DNA of 46,455 bases from Deltaproteobacteria bacterium (GTDB lineage: Bacteria > Desulfobacterota > Desulfuromonadia > Desulfuromonadales > BM103): the NCBI GenBank assembly GCA_005774545.1, contig VAUL01000018.1, positions 1 through 46,455 on the forward strand. The letters run 5' to 3'. Each line of letters begins with the position of its first letter. Position 1 is the first letter of the stretch. A program made the translations under genes and the position numbers. Shown in pieces: positions 26,453 to 34,030 of the stretch. The notes under the pieces were generated by a model. The model saw nothing but the letters and a program-made list of their open reading frames with translations. It had not been told where the DNA came from and made no database searches.

Positions 26453-27730
26453 CTAGGCCGACGGCGACGGGGTTTCCCGGCTGGTGATCAGACGCACCTG
26501 GCGCTCGTGGAACCAGTAGTACCAGATCCAGTTGAGCATGACCACGATGCGGTTGCGGAAGCCGATCAGGTAGTAGAGGTGCAGCAGCAGCCAGACCAGC
26601 CATGCGGCGTAGCCGCGGAAGTCGAAGCCGAAGGCGCTGGCCACGGCGGCATTCTTGCCGATGGTCGCCATGCTCCCCTTGTCGCGGTAGCGGAACGGCG
26701 GCACGGTCCGGCCGGCGATGGCGGCGAGGATGGCCTCCCCCGCATAGATGCCGGTCTGCATGGCCACCGGGGCGGTCATCGGCAATACCGCGCCGTCCTG
26801 CTCGATACAGGCCATGTCGCCGATGACGTAGACTTCGGGGTGGTCCGGTAGCGTCAGGTCGGGCTGCACGGCGATGCGCCCGCCGGCCACCGGCGTGACG
26901 CCGAGCGCTCCGGCGAGGGGCGCGGCCTTGACGCCGGCCGACCAGAACAGGGTGTGCGCCGGAATGATCGCGCCGTCGTGCAGCACCACCCGCTCGGGGC
27001 CGGCATCGGTCACACGGGCGTTGAGCAGCACTTCGACCCCCATGCCGCGCAGCTTTTCGAGGGTGTAACGGCGCAGCTTTTCGGGCATGGCCGCCAGCAG
27101 CCGGTCGGTCGCCTCGATCAGGACCACGCGCGCCGCGTCGGTGCTCAGCTCGGGGTAATCCTTGGCCAGCACGTAGCGGACCAGTTCGATCAGCGCGCCG
27201 GAGAACTCGACCCCCGTCGGCCCGCCGCCGACCACGACAAAGCTCATCAGGGCCCGCTTCCTGGCCGGATCGGGCTCGTTGACCGCTTTCTCGAAGGCGG
27301 TGAGGATGTGGTTGCGCAGGGCCTCGGCGTCGACCAGCTCCTTGAGATCGAAGGCGTGGCGTTCGACGGAGTCCAGGCCGAAGAAGTTGGTGACGCTGCC
27401 GGCACCGACGACCAGATAGTCGTAGGCGATCGGGCCGGCGTCGGTCCGCAGCGTCCGCGCGGCGAAATCAACCCCCTGCACCTCGGCCAGCTGAAAGCGG
27501 ACCCCCGGCCAGCTGCGGGCCATGGCGCGCACCGGATAGGCGATCGATTCCTGCTCCAGCCCGGCGGTGGCCACCTGGTAGAGGAGCGGCTGGAACAGGT
27601 GGTAGTTGTTGCGGTCGACCAGGACCACATCGAGCCCCTTCCCGGCCAGCACGCGGGCGGTCCGGATCCCGCCGAAGCCCATGCCGACGATGACGGCTCG
27701 TTTTCTCGAACGCTCTGCCTGGTTCATCAT
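26453..27730 (-). CDS. ndh: Type II NADH:quinone oxidoreductase (NDH-2)
   Basis: A 425-residue flavoprotein. The N-terminal FAD fold has VIVGMGFGGIRTARVL and NNYHLFQPLLYQVATAGL. The second Rossmann motif FVVVGGGPTGVEFSGAL binds NADH. The quinone-site segment AMQTGIYAGEAI is present, and a C-terminal hydrophobic stretch (WLVWLLLHLYYLIGF) anchors it to the membrane. It oxidises NADH and reduces quinone without pumping protons. Two ATGs are adjacent (27730 and 27727), preceded by GGAAGAG. It is transcribed in the same direction as its neighbours but separated from tauE by about 140 bases in which no strong signal is seen. Confidence 0.92.
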   Translation of the reverse strand: MMNQAERSRKRAVIVGMGFGGIRTARVLAGKGLDVVLVDRNNYHLFQPLLYQVATAGLEQESIAYPVRAMARSWPGVRFQLAEVQGVDFAARTLRTDAGPIAYDYLVVGAGSVTNFFGLDSVERHAFDLKELVDAEALRNHILTAFEKAVNEPDPARKRALMSFVVVGGGPTGVEFSGALIELVRYVLAKDYPELSTDAARVVLIEATDRLLAAMPEKLRRYTLEKLRGMGVEVLLNARVTDAGPERVVLHDGAIIPAHTLFWSAGVKAAPLAGALGVTPVAGGRIAVQPDLTLPDHPEVYVIGDMACIEQDGAVLPMTAPVAMQTGIYAGEAILAAIAGRTVPPFRYRDKGSMATIGKNAAVASAFGFDFRGYAAWLVWLLLHLYYLIGFRNRIVVMLNWIWYYWFHERQVRLITSRETPSPSA

Positions 27731-27869
27731 TTGCCGATGCTCTTCCTGGAGGTTTTTGTCACTGCGAACCCCATACAATACTCCTGCCGCGGAGAAATGA
27801 CCATGACTTCGGTCAAGGGCTGCCGGCCGGAGCCGGGGATCGCGAACGCCAACCGCAGAAACAGCACCG

Positions 27870-28607
27870 TCAGACCAGCAGCATCTTCCCCCCGGCGATG
27901 ACCAGCACCGTCGCCATGGCCTTGAGGATCGCCGGTACCGGCAGGTGGCGGCTGCCGCCCAGCGCGCCGAGGGTGCCGCCGGCCAGGGCCATGACCGCCA
28001 GCAGCGGGGCATAACCGGGAATCTGCTGCAGGCTGCCGAGGTGCCCCAGCAGGCCGGCGGCGGAGTTGACCAGGATAAACAGCGCGGCGATCCCCGAGAT
28101 TTCGCGCACCCGCGCCCAGCCGAGCAGAACCATGAGCGGGCTGAGGAAGATTCCGCCGCCGACGCCGATCAACCCGGAGAAGAACCCGAGCACCGCCCCG
28201 ACCGCCATGGCCGGCAGCAGCCGCGGCAGGGAGATCTCCCGTTCCGGGCGGTCCTTGCGCACGAACAGCCGCCAGGCGGCAAACAGCAGCACGACGCCGA
28301 GGACCGGGCGGTACAACTCCGGCGGCAGGCTGAAACAGCCGCCGAGATAGCTGGCGGGGATGGAGGTGACAGCGAAGGGCCAGAAGGCCCGCCAGGAGAA
28401 CTGCCGCGCCGTCAGGTACAGCCAGGTCGCCACGCCGGCGACGACGATGTTGAGTACCAGGGCGGTCGGCTTCAGCGCCGCCGGGTGCAGGCTGAACAAG
28501 GCCATGACCGCCAGGTAGCCCGAGGCGCCGCCATGGCCGACGCTGGCATAGAGCATGGCGACGACGAAGATGCAGACGGCCAGCAGAGGGATCAGTTCAG
28601 CGGTCAT
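27870..28607 (-). CDS. TauE/SafE family membrane permease (probable anion exporter)
   Basis: A 245-residue protein with about eight membrane segments in two halves. Each half has a family motif: ASVGHGGASGYLAVMAL at residue 17 and FSGLIGVGGGIFLSPLM in the middle. Members export sulfite, sulfonates or related anions; the substrate here is not clear. AAGGAG lies before the ATG at 28607, and the preceding small ORF overlaps its first codons. It lies downstream of nifB and may share the nifB transcript, which would make sulfur compound handling a possible link, but this is inference. Confidence 0.88.
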   Translation of the reverse strand: MTAELIPLLAVCIFVVAMLYASVGHGGASGYLAVMALFSLHPAALKPTALVLNIVVAGVATWLYLTARQFSWRAFWPFAVTSIPASYLGGCFSLPPELYRPVLGVVLLFAAWRLFVRKDRPEREISLPRLLPAMAVGAVLGFFSGLIGVGGGIFLSPLMVLLGWARVREISGIAALFILVNSAAGLLGHLGSLQQIPGYAPLLAVMALAGGTLGALGGSRHLPVPAILKAMATVLVIAGGKMLLV

Positions 28608-28743
28608 TTTTCCACTCCTTTTCCGCGATGGTGGGTGCCGTCTCCTCAGAAACGTCGTGAGGCTCCGGCAACACCACGTTGACACGTTCACCACGCTCGA
28701 ACAGGGTGGTCAGTCGCAGCAGCAGCGGGATCAGGAGAGTCAT
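28597..28743 (-). CDS. Possible small protein (48 aa) between nifB and tauE
   Basis: The frame starts with ATG 36 bases after the nifB stop, reads MTLLIPLLLRLTTLFERGE and continues to ...EKEWKNDR, and ends inside the first codons of the permease gene. The N-terminus is a short amphipathic or hydrophobic helix and the rest is charged. The ribosome binding site is weak (AAAGG, too far upstream). I do not recognise a family. Position and overlap suggest translation coupled to tauE, but chance is possible. Confidence 0.35.
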   Translation of the reverse strand: MTLLIPLLLRLTTLFERGERVNVVLPEPHDVSEETAPTIAEKEWKNDR

Positions 28744-28779
28744 GGCCTGGAGCCTTTCGATCGTTGTGCTGCAACAGAC

Positions 28780-29655
28780 TCAGGACGCCATCAGCGCCAG
28801 CTTGTCGAGGTCGAGATCCTGCCCGACGATGCCGGCGGCATCGGCGCGGCACTGCTTGCAGTGGCGGGCCTGGGAGAGGATCAGTTCGGCCTGGTTGCGC
28901 ACCATCTCCATCAACGCGGCGGATGGCGGTTCGATCGCCCTGAACAGGCCGAGGGGGATGACCGGGATGATGTTCATCATCTGCGCACCGAGGCCGCGCA
29001 CCCTGACGGCCAGATCAAGGGTTTCGTGATCGTTGATCCCGGGGATGTAGACGTGGTTGACCTTGACCAGCAGCCCGGCCGCCGCCGCCAGCCGCACCCC
29101 TTCCAGTTGACGCTCCAGAAGGAGCGCGGCGGCCGCCGCCCCTTCGAGCCGGCGCCCGTCGAGCTTGATCCACTCGTAAACTTTCGCGCCGGTCCCCGGG
29201 GTCAGGGCGTTGATCGTCACCGTCAGGCTGTGCAGGTCGAGATCCTTGAGGGTATCGATCATTTCCGGCAGGCGCAGGCCGTTGGTGGAGAGGCACAGGG
29301 TCATCTCCGGGAAGGCTTCGCGCACCAGGTGAAAGGTCTCGAAGGTCCTGGGATTGGCCAGCGGGTCGCCGGGGCCGGCAATCCCCACCACCTTGAGCCG
29401 CGCCCCCCCCTGCCGCTCCATGTGCCGCTTGACGATCCGCACCCGCTCTACCGCCTGTTCCGGCGTGAGCACCCGGCTGGTCACGCCGGGGCGGCTCTCG
29501 TTGGCGCAGTCGAACTTGCGCTCGCAGAAACCGCACTTGATGTTGCACCCCGGCGCCACCGGCAGGTGGATGCGCCCCGCCTTGCTGTGATCGCCACCGA
29601 AGCAGGGGTGCTCGCTCGCCGTTTTCATCGTCATCATCGGGCAACCGCTGGCCAT
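28780..29655 (-). CDS. nifB: NifB, radical SAM FeMo-cofactor core synthase
   Basis: NifB fuses two [4Fe-4S] clusters with a SAM-derived carbon to make NifB-co (the L-cluster precursor). The 291-residue protein has the radical SAM motif C37-NIK-C41-GF-C44 and the extra cysteines C18, C50 and the C-terminal HCKQCRADAAG (C266, C269) that hold the K-cluster irons. It lacks the NifX-like C-terminal domain of Azotobacter NifB, the short form usual in anaerobes. Two upstream ATGs are in frame, but the one at 29655 is seven bases from AAAGGAG and is chosen. The leader has a sigma-54 promoter, ANTAR-type hairpins and a terminator immediately before the ribosome binding site. Confidence 0.95.
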   Translation of the reverse strand: MASGCPMMTMKTASEHPCFGGDHSKAGRIHLPVAPGCNIKCGFCERKFDCANESRPGVTSRVLTPEQAVERVRIVKRHMERQGGARLKVVGIAGPGDPLANPRTFETFHLVREAFPEMTLCLSTNGLRLPEMIDTLKDLDLHSLTVTINALTPGTGAKVYEWIKLDGRRLEGAAAAALLLERQLEGVRLAAAAGLLVKVNHVYIPGINDHETLDLAVRVRGLGAQMMNIIPVIPLGLFRAIEPPSAALMEMVRNQAELILSQARHCKQCRADAAGIVGQDLDLDKLALMAS

Positions 29656-29671
29656 GACCATGCTCCTTTCG

Positions 29672-29707
29672 AAAAAAAACGGCGCTCCCGGAGATTCCGG
29701 AAGCGCC
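29672..29707 (-). terminator. Intrinsic terminator in the nifB leader
   Basis: Minus-strand GGCGCTtCCGGA, loop ATC, TCCGGgAGCGCC, then GTTTTTTTT. It ends just before the nifB Shine-Dalgarno, so readthrough is required for nifB expression. Confidence 0.85.
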
Positions 29708-29793
29708 ATTGCCCCTGAACGTCAACGCCCCGTCACTGCCAGTGCAGTGCGGGGCGTCGTTGCCTGATATCGCGATCGGTACGGCTTTGTACC
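29702..29793 (-). promoter_or_regulatory. ANTAR-type antitermination leader of nifB
   Basis: In transcription order: P1 (29778-29793), stem GGTAC/GTACC with loop AAAGCC; P2 (29753-29764), stem GGC/GCC with loop AACGAC, overlapping a strong hairpin at 29726-29756 (CGCCCCG arms, no long U-tract); then a second P2-like hairpin (29702-29713) with loop AATGGC that overlaps the U-tract terminator. All three hexaloops have A at 1 and G at 4. The nifV leader has the same AACGAC loop. The order hexaloop, hexaloop/terminator fits control by an ANTAR antiterminator. Confidence 0.72.
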
Positions 29794-29832
29794 TGAGATC
29801 CTTATGTTCGTGTTCCGCGCGCTTTTAATCTA

Positions 29833-29848
29833 AGCATCAGCCGTGCCA
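29833..29848 (-). promoter_or_regulatory. Sigma-54 promoter of nifB
   Basis: Minus-strand TGGCACG-N4-ATGCT, identical in both conserved halves to the nifH promoter. The start point should be near 29822, about 30 bases before P1. Confidence 0.75.
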
Positions 29849-29954
29849 ACGCCCTGAAGGCCGAAAAACCGCGCGGAATCCCCCCTGCCCTTCGTTTCAT
29901 GCTCACGGTTATGGCAACCGGCGCCGCGGGAGCGCCCAAGAATTGACCAGCCCC

Positions 29955-30566
29955 CTACCCCGCCAGCTTCCGAGCGATGGTCGCCACGTGCCGCCCCTGG
30001 AAGCGTGCGGCGGCCAGTTCGTTTTCGGTCGGCTGCCGCTCCCCTTCAGTGCCGGCGATGGTCGAGGCGCCGTAGGGGGAGCCGCCGGTGATCTCGTCGT
30101 TGCGCATCTGCCCGGCAAAGGCGTAGGGGAGGCCGACGATCACCATCCCCTGGTGGAGGAGGTAGGTGTGGAAGGTCAGGATCGTCGACTCCTGGCCGCC
30201 GTGCTGGGTCGCCGCGCTGGTAAAGACGCTGCCGGCCTTGCCGACCAGCGCCCCCTTGAGCCACAGGCCGCCGGTGGCGTCGAGAAACTGGCGCATCTGC
30301 CCGCACATGTTGCCGAAGCGGGTCGGGGTGCCGAAGATGATGGCATCGTATCCGGCCAGTTCCTCGACGGTACCGACCGGGATGTGCGCCATCCCTTTCT
30401 GTGCCTCGACCGCTCCCATCTTCTCCAGCACCTCGACCGGGAGCGTCTCCGGGACGCGCCGCAGCACGGCCACCGCGCCGGGGACCTCCGCGATCCCCTC
30501 CGCCACGGCCTCGGCCAGCCGGTGAACGTGGCCGTACATGGAATAGTAGAGCACCAGAACTTTCAT
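29955..30566 (-). CDS. wrbA: WrbA-type NAD(P)H:quinone oxidoreductase
   Basis: A 203-residue flavodoxin-fold protein. The FMN phosphate loop is in [12 protein letters not shown] at residue 6, and the FMN/quinone motifs [19 protein letters not shown] and TQHGGQE are intact. WrbA reduces quinones by two electrons and protects against redox stress. GGAGG precedes the ATG; a longer frame to 30632 has no such signal. It is the last gene of the minus-strand nifH series, 163 bases after the NifX/NafY-like gene, and may be expressed from it or alone. Confidence 0.92.
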   Translation of the reverse strand: MKVLVLYYSMYGHVHRLAEAVAEGIAEVPGAVAVLRRVPETLPVEVLEKMGAVEAQKGMAHIPVGTVEELAGYDAIIFGTPTRFGNMCGQMRQFLDATGGLWLKGALVGKAGSVFTSAATQHGGQESTILTFHTYLLHQGMVIVGLPYAFAGQMRNDEITGGSPYGASTIAGTEGERQPTENELAAARFQGRHVATIARKLAG

Positions 30567-30713
30567 GACCGCCTCCGATCGCGGCGTAGGATGGTTGCGT
30601 TCACATCGTACCGCACCCGAGCCGGGATGCAATCGCCCGAATCAACGAACGCCCTCCCCCCCTTGGCCGCTCCATACCGCCAGCCATTGCATCCGCATTC
30701 AGACTGACTCGGC

Positions 30714-30737
30714 ACTCATCGCTCAGCACTCAGCACT
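30714..30737 (-). repeat. Dispersed heptad repeat at the end of the NifX/NafY-like gene
   Basis: CTCATCG and CTCAGCA heptads as at 5252 and 46366-46446. The stop codon of the minus-strand gene (TGC TGA) is within the repeat. Confidence 0.6.
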
Positions 30738-31098
30738 TCTTCTGCCCCTCGCACCGACACCCGCACCCGCACACCAGGTGGTGCGCGGCGCGCACGGCCT
30801 GCTCGATCGGCCCCTCCGCCGCCAGGTGCCGCATCCCGGCCTTCTCCAGCTCCTGGCGGGGGTAGTCGCCGATCATGGCGGTGACGACCGCGCTGCATCC
30901 CGCCAGAGACTCGACGATCGCCTGGAACTGCGGCTTGCGGAAGGCATGGTTCGGGTCGTAGGAGCAGTATTTCTCCACGGCGACCTCCCTGACCAGCTGC
31001 GGTTTGCCGGCGGCACAGTCAAAGATCAGGAAGCGCTCGGCATGGCCGAAGTGCTGATCGACCTCGGTGCCGGATTTCGATGCGACGGCGATGAGCAT
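30730..31098 (-). CDS. NifX/NafY-like FeMo-cofactor binding protein with a cysteine tail
   Basis: A 122-residue protein of the dinitrogenase iron-molybdenum cofactor family (IAVASK...VDQHFGHAERFLIFD at the N-terminus, as in NifX). Members bind NifB-co or FeMo-co and carry it between NifB, NifEN and NifDK. The last 13 residues carry cysteines C110, C112, C114, C116 and C122 in a C-x-C-x-C-x-C arrangement, unlike NifX, which may bind metal or cluster. A hairpin and GAGGAG lie before the ATG. It is the second member of the family in this operon; nifX lies two genes upstream. Confidence 0.85.
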   Translation of the reverse strand: MLIAVASKSGTEVDQHFGHAERFLIFDCAAGKPQLVREVAVEKYCSYDPNHAFRKPQFQAIVESLAGCSAVVTAMIGDYPRQELEKAGMRHLAAEGPIEQAVRAAHHLVCGCGCRCEGQKKC

Positions 31099-31111
31099 GG
31101 GAAAACTCCTC

Positions 31112-31151
31112 TATCGGTCCTATGGGTCGCATAAGACCCACAGGACCGATA
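31112..31151 (-). other. Long hairpin just before the NifX/NafY-like gene
   Basis: Minus-strand TATCGGTCCTGTGGGTC pairs with GACCCATAGGACCGATA (17 bp with one G-U), loop TTATGC. It sits between the ferredoxin stop and the GAGGAG ribosome binding site. No U-tract follows, so it is more likely an mRNA-processing or stability structure, or a copy of a dispersed repeat, than a terminator. Confidence 0.5.
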
Positions 31152-31154
31152 CTT

Positions 31155-31424
31155 TCAGATGGCAAGCGGCTTGAGAGAAAAAGCTTTTTTCGAGCACGTC
31201 ACCGCACAGGCGGCGCAACCGATGCACTTGGCGTCATTGGCCACGGTCATGATCATGCGCACCGATTCGCTCTCTTCGTCCTCCAGGTCCTCGGGGGCGA
31301 GGACGCTGCGCGAACAGACCTTGTAGCAGCGACCGCAGCCGATGCATTTTTCAGCATCGATGCTTTCAATAAAGGTCGGGGTCCACTCGGTTTTCCCCTT
31401 GGTGAGTCCGGTTAGAAATGCCAT
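31155..31424 (-). CDS. fdxB: nif-associated 2[4Fe-4S] ferredoxin (ferredoxin III type)
   Basis: An 89-residue ferredoxin with CIGCGRCYKVC near residue 27 and CIGCAACAVTC near residue 67, separated by an acidic insert (EDLEDEESES), the pattern of nif-specific ferredoxin III. It should bind two [4Fe-4S] clusters and donate low-potential electrons to NifH or to cofactor assembly (for example NifB). It lies between nifX and the NifX/NafY-like gene. The symbol is by analogy with nif operons of other bacteria. Confidence 0.88.
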   Translation of the reverse strand: MAFLTGLTKGKTEWTPTFIESIDAEKCIGCGRCYKVCSRSVLAPEDLEDEESESVRMIMTVANDAKCIGCAACAVTCSKKAFSLKPLAI

Positions 31425-31454
31425 GACGATATCTCCTTTGGATTTTTTCGCGAT

Positions 31455-31844
31455 TCAGGTTGCAACCGTGATCCGTTCATCTTTGAGCATGGCTTTCCTC
31501 AGCCACGGCGGCGGGTTGTTGCGCAAGACTTCCTGCAACTTCTCAACCACGGCCGCGATCGGTTCCTGCTCCTTGCTCTTGATCGGGTGAATCTTCTTCG
31601 CGACCAGCCGGGCGGCCGCCGGGCCGCCGATCTCGGCGACATACACCAGGGCGCAGTCGGCCAGGGCCGCGGCGCGCGCTTCGATCTTGTCGTCGCTGTG
31701 CCCGGCTTCGCTCTCCGGCTTCACCTGAACCACCCCGCTGAAAGCCGCGGCATCCGGCCCGACATCCCAGAGATAGAACACTTCGGCCTGGCCGAAATGT
31801 TCGTTGACATGCACCTTGTCGGTGCTGGCGAAGGCGACTTTCAT
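31455..31844 (-). CDS. nifX: NifX, FeMo-cofactor/NifB-co carrier
   Basis: A 129-residue protein with the family N-terminus KVAFASTD-KVHVNEHFGQAEVFYLWDV and the C-terminal WLRKAM segment seen in NifX. NifX shuttles NifB-co and the VK-cluster between NifB and NifEN. The ATG at 31844 has AAAGGAG eight bases upstream; the frame extends to 31901 without a signal. It follows the macrodomain gene by 53 bases in the nifHDK direction. Confidence 0.92.
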   Translation of the reverse strand: MKVAFASTDKVHVNEHFGQAEVFYLWDVGPDAAAFSGVVQVKPESEAGHSDDKIEARAAALADCALVYVAEIGGPAAARLVAKKIHPIKSKEQEPIAAVVEKLQEVLRNNPPPWLRKAMLKDERITVAT

Positions 31845-31897
31845 AAACGCTCCTTTCGTCAGGCGTTTGTCTGCCAGTTGCAGGCGGCGGGTTGTAA

Positions 31898-32341
31898 TCA
31901 TGTCCGTTCCCCCGGTCCGGCGGTGATCACGTGGAACCGCCCGTCGAAATACCCGGCCAACAGCGGCTTAACATCCCGCCAGCTCAGGCCGCCACCCCCA
32001 CAGCCGGGGCGGGGGACAACCACCAGCGGCCATTGCCGGCGATCGGCAAGTTCCCGCAGCTCCCGGGCCGAGCGCCCGATCAGTTGCAGATCCGGTAACG
32101 ACCAGGGGGAGTCTTCGACCGGGAAACTGACCAGGCCGTTCGACAGGGGATGAACGTGATTTTCCCCTGTGCGGATCGCTTCCCCCAGCTCGCTGGCCAG
32201 GTGCGGGAACCGCTCACCAGCCTGCCTTGCCACCCCATGCCCGAGCACGGCCCGGCCGTCCCGGGTCACATAACCGTTGGTGGTGATGGCGACGACCCCC
32301 TTGCCCAGATACTCCCAGAGGTCGCCAGATACTTCGCGCAT
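31898..32341 (-). CDS. Macrodomain protein (ADP-ribose-binding, TARG1/ALC1-like)
   Basis: A 147-residue single-domain protein. VVAITTNGYVTRDGRAVLGHGVARQA matches the start of macrodomains, and VPRPGCGGGGLSWRDVKPLL is the ADP-ribose phosphate loop of the TARG1/ALC1-like branch, whose members remove ADP-ribose from glutamate, bind free ADP-ribose or, in DarG, reverse DNA ADP-ribosylation. The ATG at 32341 has AAGGA upstream; another at 32359 does not. It lies between nifK and nifX. Because NifH is a target of ADP-ribosylation in other diazotrophs and draG is in this window, a link to ADP-ribose metabolism is attractive but not shown. Confidence 0.8.
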   Translation of the reverse strand: MREVSGDLWEYLGKGVVAITTNGYVTRDGRAVLGHGVARQAGERFPHLASELGEAIRTGENHVHPLSNGLVSFPVEDSPWSLPDLQLIGRSARELRELADRRQWPLVVVPRPGCGGGGLSWRDVKPLLAGYFDGRFHVITAGPGERT

Positions 32342-32375
32342 GGTTTCCTTGCATTCCATCAGTTGATTTGCGGAC

Positions 32376-32503
32376 TGGGAGCGAGCAATTTTTCGTCAGA
32401 TCCAGGAAGCCGAGAAATCACGCGGAGGCGTAGCGGCGCTACGCCGCACAAGGGATTTCGCTGGCTGACGCCGAGCTGGCGGAAAAGAGCCGCTCCCAGC
32501 CGT
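32376..32503 (-). repeat. Palindromic intergenic element, copy 1 (between nifK and the macrodomain gene)
   Basis: The ends are imperfect inverted repeats (CTGGGAGCG...TTTTTCG and CGGAAAAG...CGCTCCCAG). The core at 32422-32447 is a 26-base hairpin sequence containing GGCGTAGC and GCTACGCC. The core is the same as in copy 2 (35558-35583) except for one base. No coding sequence is present. Confidence 0.75.
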
Positions 32504-32507
32504 AAAT

Positions 32508-33977
32508 CTAGCGCATCATTTCGAAGAAGCGGTCCTCGCAAGTATTGTCGGTGATGTCGATGAAGGTATTGCAGATCGTCGTCACCATGTTGATCGCCCC
32601 CTGGTAGCCGATGATCGGGCTGCGGTGCAGGTTGACCCGGTCCATGATCGGGAAACCGAAGCGGAACAGCGGGATCTGCGCGTCGCGGGCGATGAATTTG
32701 CCGTGGGTGTCGCCGATCAGGGCATCGACCGGGTCGGTCATCAGCAGGCTGCGCAGGTGCCAGAGGTCCTTGCCCATGTAGATCTTCCCCTGCTTGCCGT
32801 ACATCGACGTGTCGAGCAGTTCCTGGATCTCCTTCTGCACCTTCTTGCTCCCCTTGCTGCAGAGGATGTGATAGGGGATCGCCCCCATCTCCAGCAGGAA
32901 GGCCACGTAGCCGATGAGCTGGTCGGGGTCGCCGTAGAGGGCGAACTTCTTGCCGTGCATGTACTGGTGGGCGTCGGTCATGGCGTCCACCGCCCGGCCG
33001 CGCTCGGCCTTGAGGCTGTCGGGAACCGGCTTGCCGGTCAGCTCCGAGATCGCCAGCAGCAGGGCGTCGGTGCGGGCGACCCCCAGCGGCATCGCCAGGG
33101 CCTGATGCTTGCCGGCGTAGTTGTCCTTGACCCAGGCAAAGGTCTTGGTCGCCGAATAGGGCCCGAGGTTGATGGTGGCCTTGCCGTTGACCGAGTCGCC
33201 GGCTTCCACGAGCGGAGTGCCGCCCGGATAGATGCGGTAGGTGCCGTCCAGCGGCGAGTCGAAAACGTCGGAGATGTCGCCGAGGATCGTGCAGGGGACG
33301 CCGAACTCCGCGAAGATCCGCTTGTATTCGCGGAAGTTGCCGGTGTTGGCGTCGAAGCCGGGGATCAGGTTGACCTTGCCGGTGCAGCGCCCGTCGACCT
33401 TCTTGCCGTCGGTCAGGGTCTGCAGGATCGACAGCAGCATGACGTCGTAGCCGTGGATGTGCGAGCCGTTGAAGCTCGGCGTGTTGGCATACGGTGTCGG
33501 GATGTCGTCGGGGACCAGCCCCTTGCTGCGGGCGTTCTTGATGAAGGCGGTGAGGTCGTCGCCGATGATCTCCGGCATGCACGAGGTGAAGATCGGCACC
33601 ATCTTCGGCTTGTACAGGGCGATGGCGTTCTCCAGCCCCTCGTGCAGGTTGTTCTGCCCGCCGAACACCGCACCGTCTTCGGTCATGGCGTCGGAGACCG
33701 CCGGCGCCGGCTCGCGGAAGTGGCGGTTGAGCGTCGAGCGGTAGTAGGAGGCGCACCCCTGCGAGCCATGCACGAACGGCAGCGACCCCTCGAAGGCGTG
33801 GGCCACCAGCTCCGCGCCGAGCGGCTGGCAGGCGTGGGGCGGCATGACCACCAGCGCCTCGCGCTTGAAGTTGAGCTCCTTGTACTCCTCGGTGTTGATC
33901 CAGTTGGCAACCCTCTCGATCTCCTCGGGGGACGTTGTGGTCACCGGCTTGACTGCCAAACCCAGATTGTTAGCCAT
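32508..33977 (-). CDS. nifK: Nitrogenase MoFe protein beta subunit NifK
   Basis: NifK forms the alpha2-beta2 MoFe protein with NifD and holds the P-cluster at the interface. The 489-residue protein has the three P-cluster cysteine regions: PPHACQPLGA, HGSQGCASYYRSTLNRHF and FTSCMPEIIGDD. The usual long N-terminal extension is short, as in anaerobes and deltaproteobacteria. The ATG at 33977 has GGAG upstream; the frame also runs to 34004. It follows nifD by 53 bases. A palindromic element lies immediately downstream. Confidence 0.97.
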   Translation of the reverse strand: MANNLGLAVKPVTTTSPEEIERVANWINTEEYKELNFKREALVVMPPHACQPLGAELVAHAFEGSLPFVHGSQGCASYYRSTLNRHFREPAPAVSDAMTEDGAVFGGQNNLHEGLENAIALYKPKMVPIFTSCMPEIIGDDLTAFIKNARSKGLVPDDIPTPYANTPSFNGSHIHGYDVMLLSILQTLTDGKKVDGRCTGKVNLIPGFDANTGNFREYKRIFAEFGVPCTILGDISDVFDSPLDGTYRIYPGGTPLVEAGDSVNGKATINLGPYSATKTFAWVKDNYAGKHQALAMPLGVARTDALLLAISELTGKPVPDSLKAERGRAVDAMTDAHQYMHGKKFALYGDPDQLIGYVAFLLEMGAIPYHILCSKGSKKVQKEIQELLDTSMYGKQGKIYMGKDLWHLRSLLMTDPVDALIGDTHGKFIARDAQIPLFRFGFPIMDRVNLHRSPIIGYQGAINMVTTICNTFIDITDNTCEDRFFEMMR

Positions 33978-34030
33978 GGTCGTATCTCCTCTCCGGGAAC
34001 TCATCCGTCCACCGGCAGATTGGTATAAGT

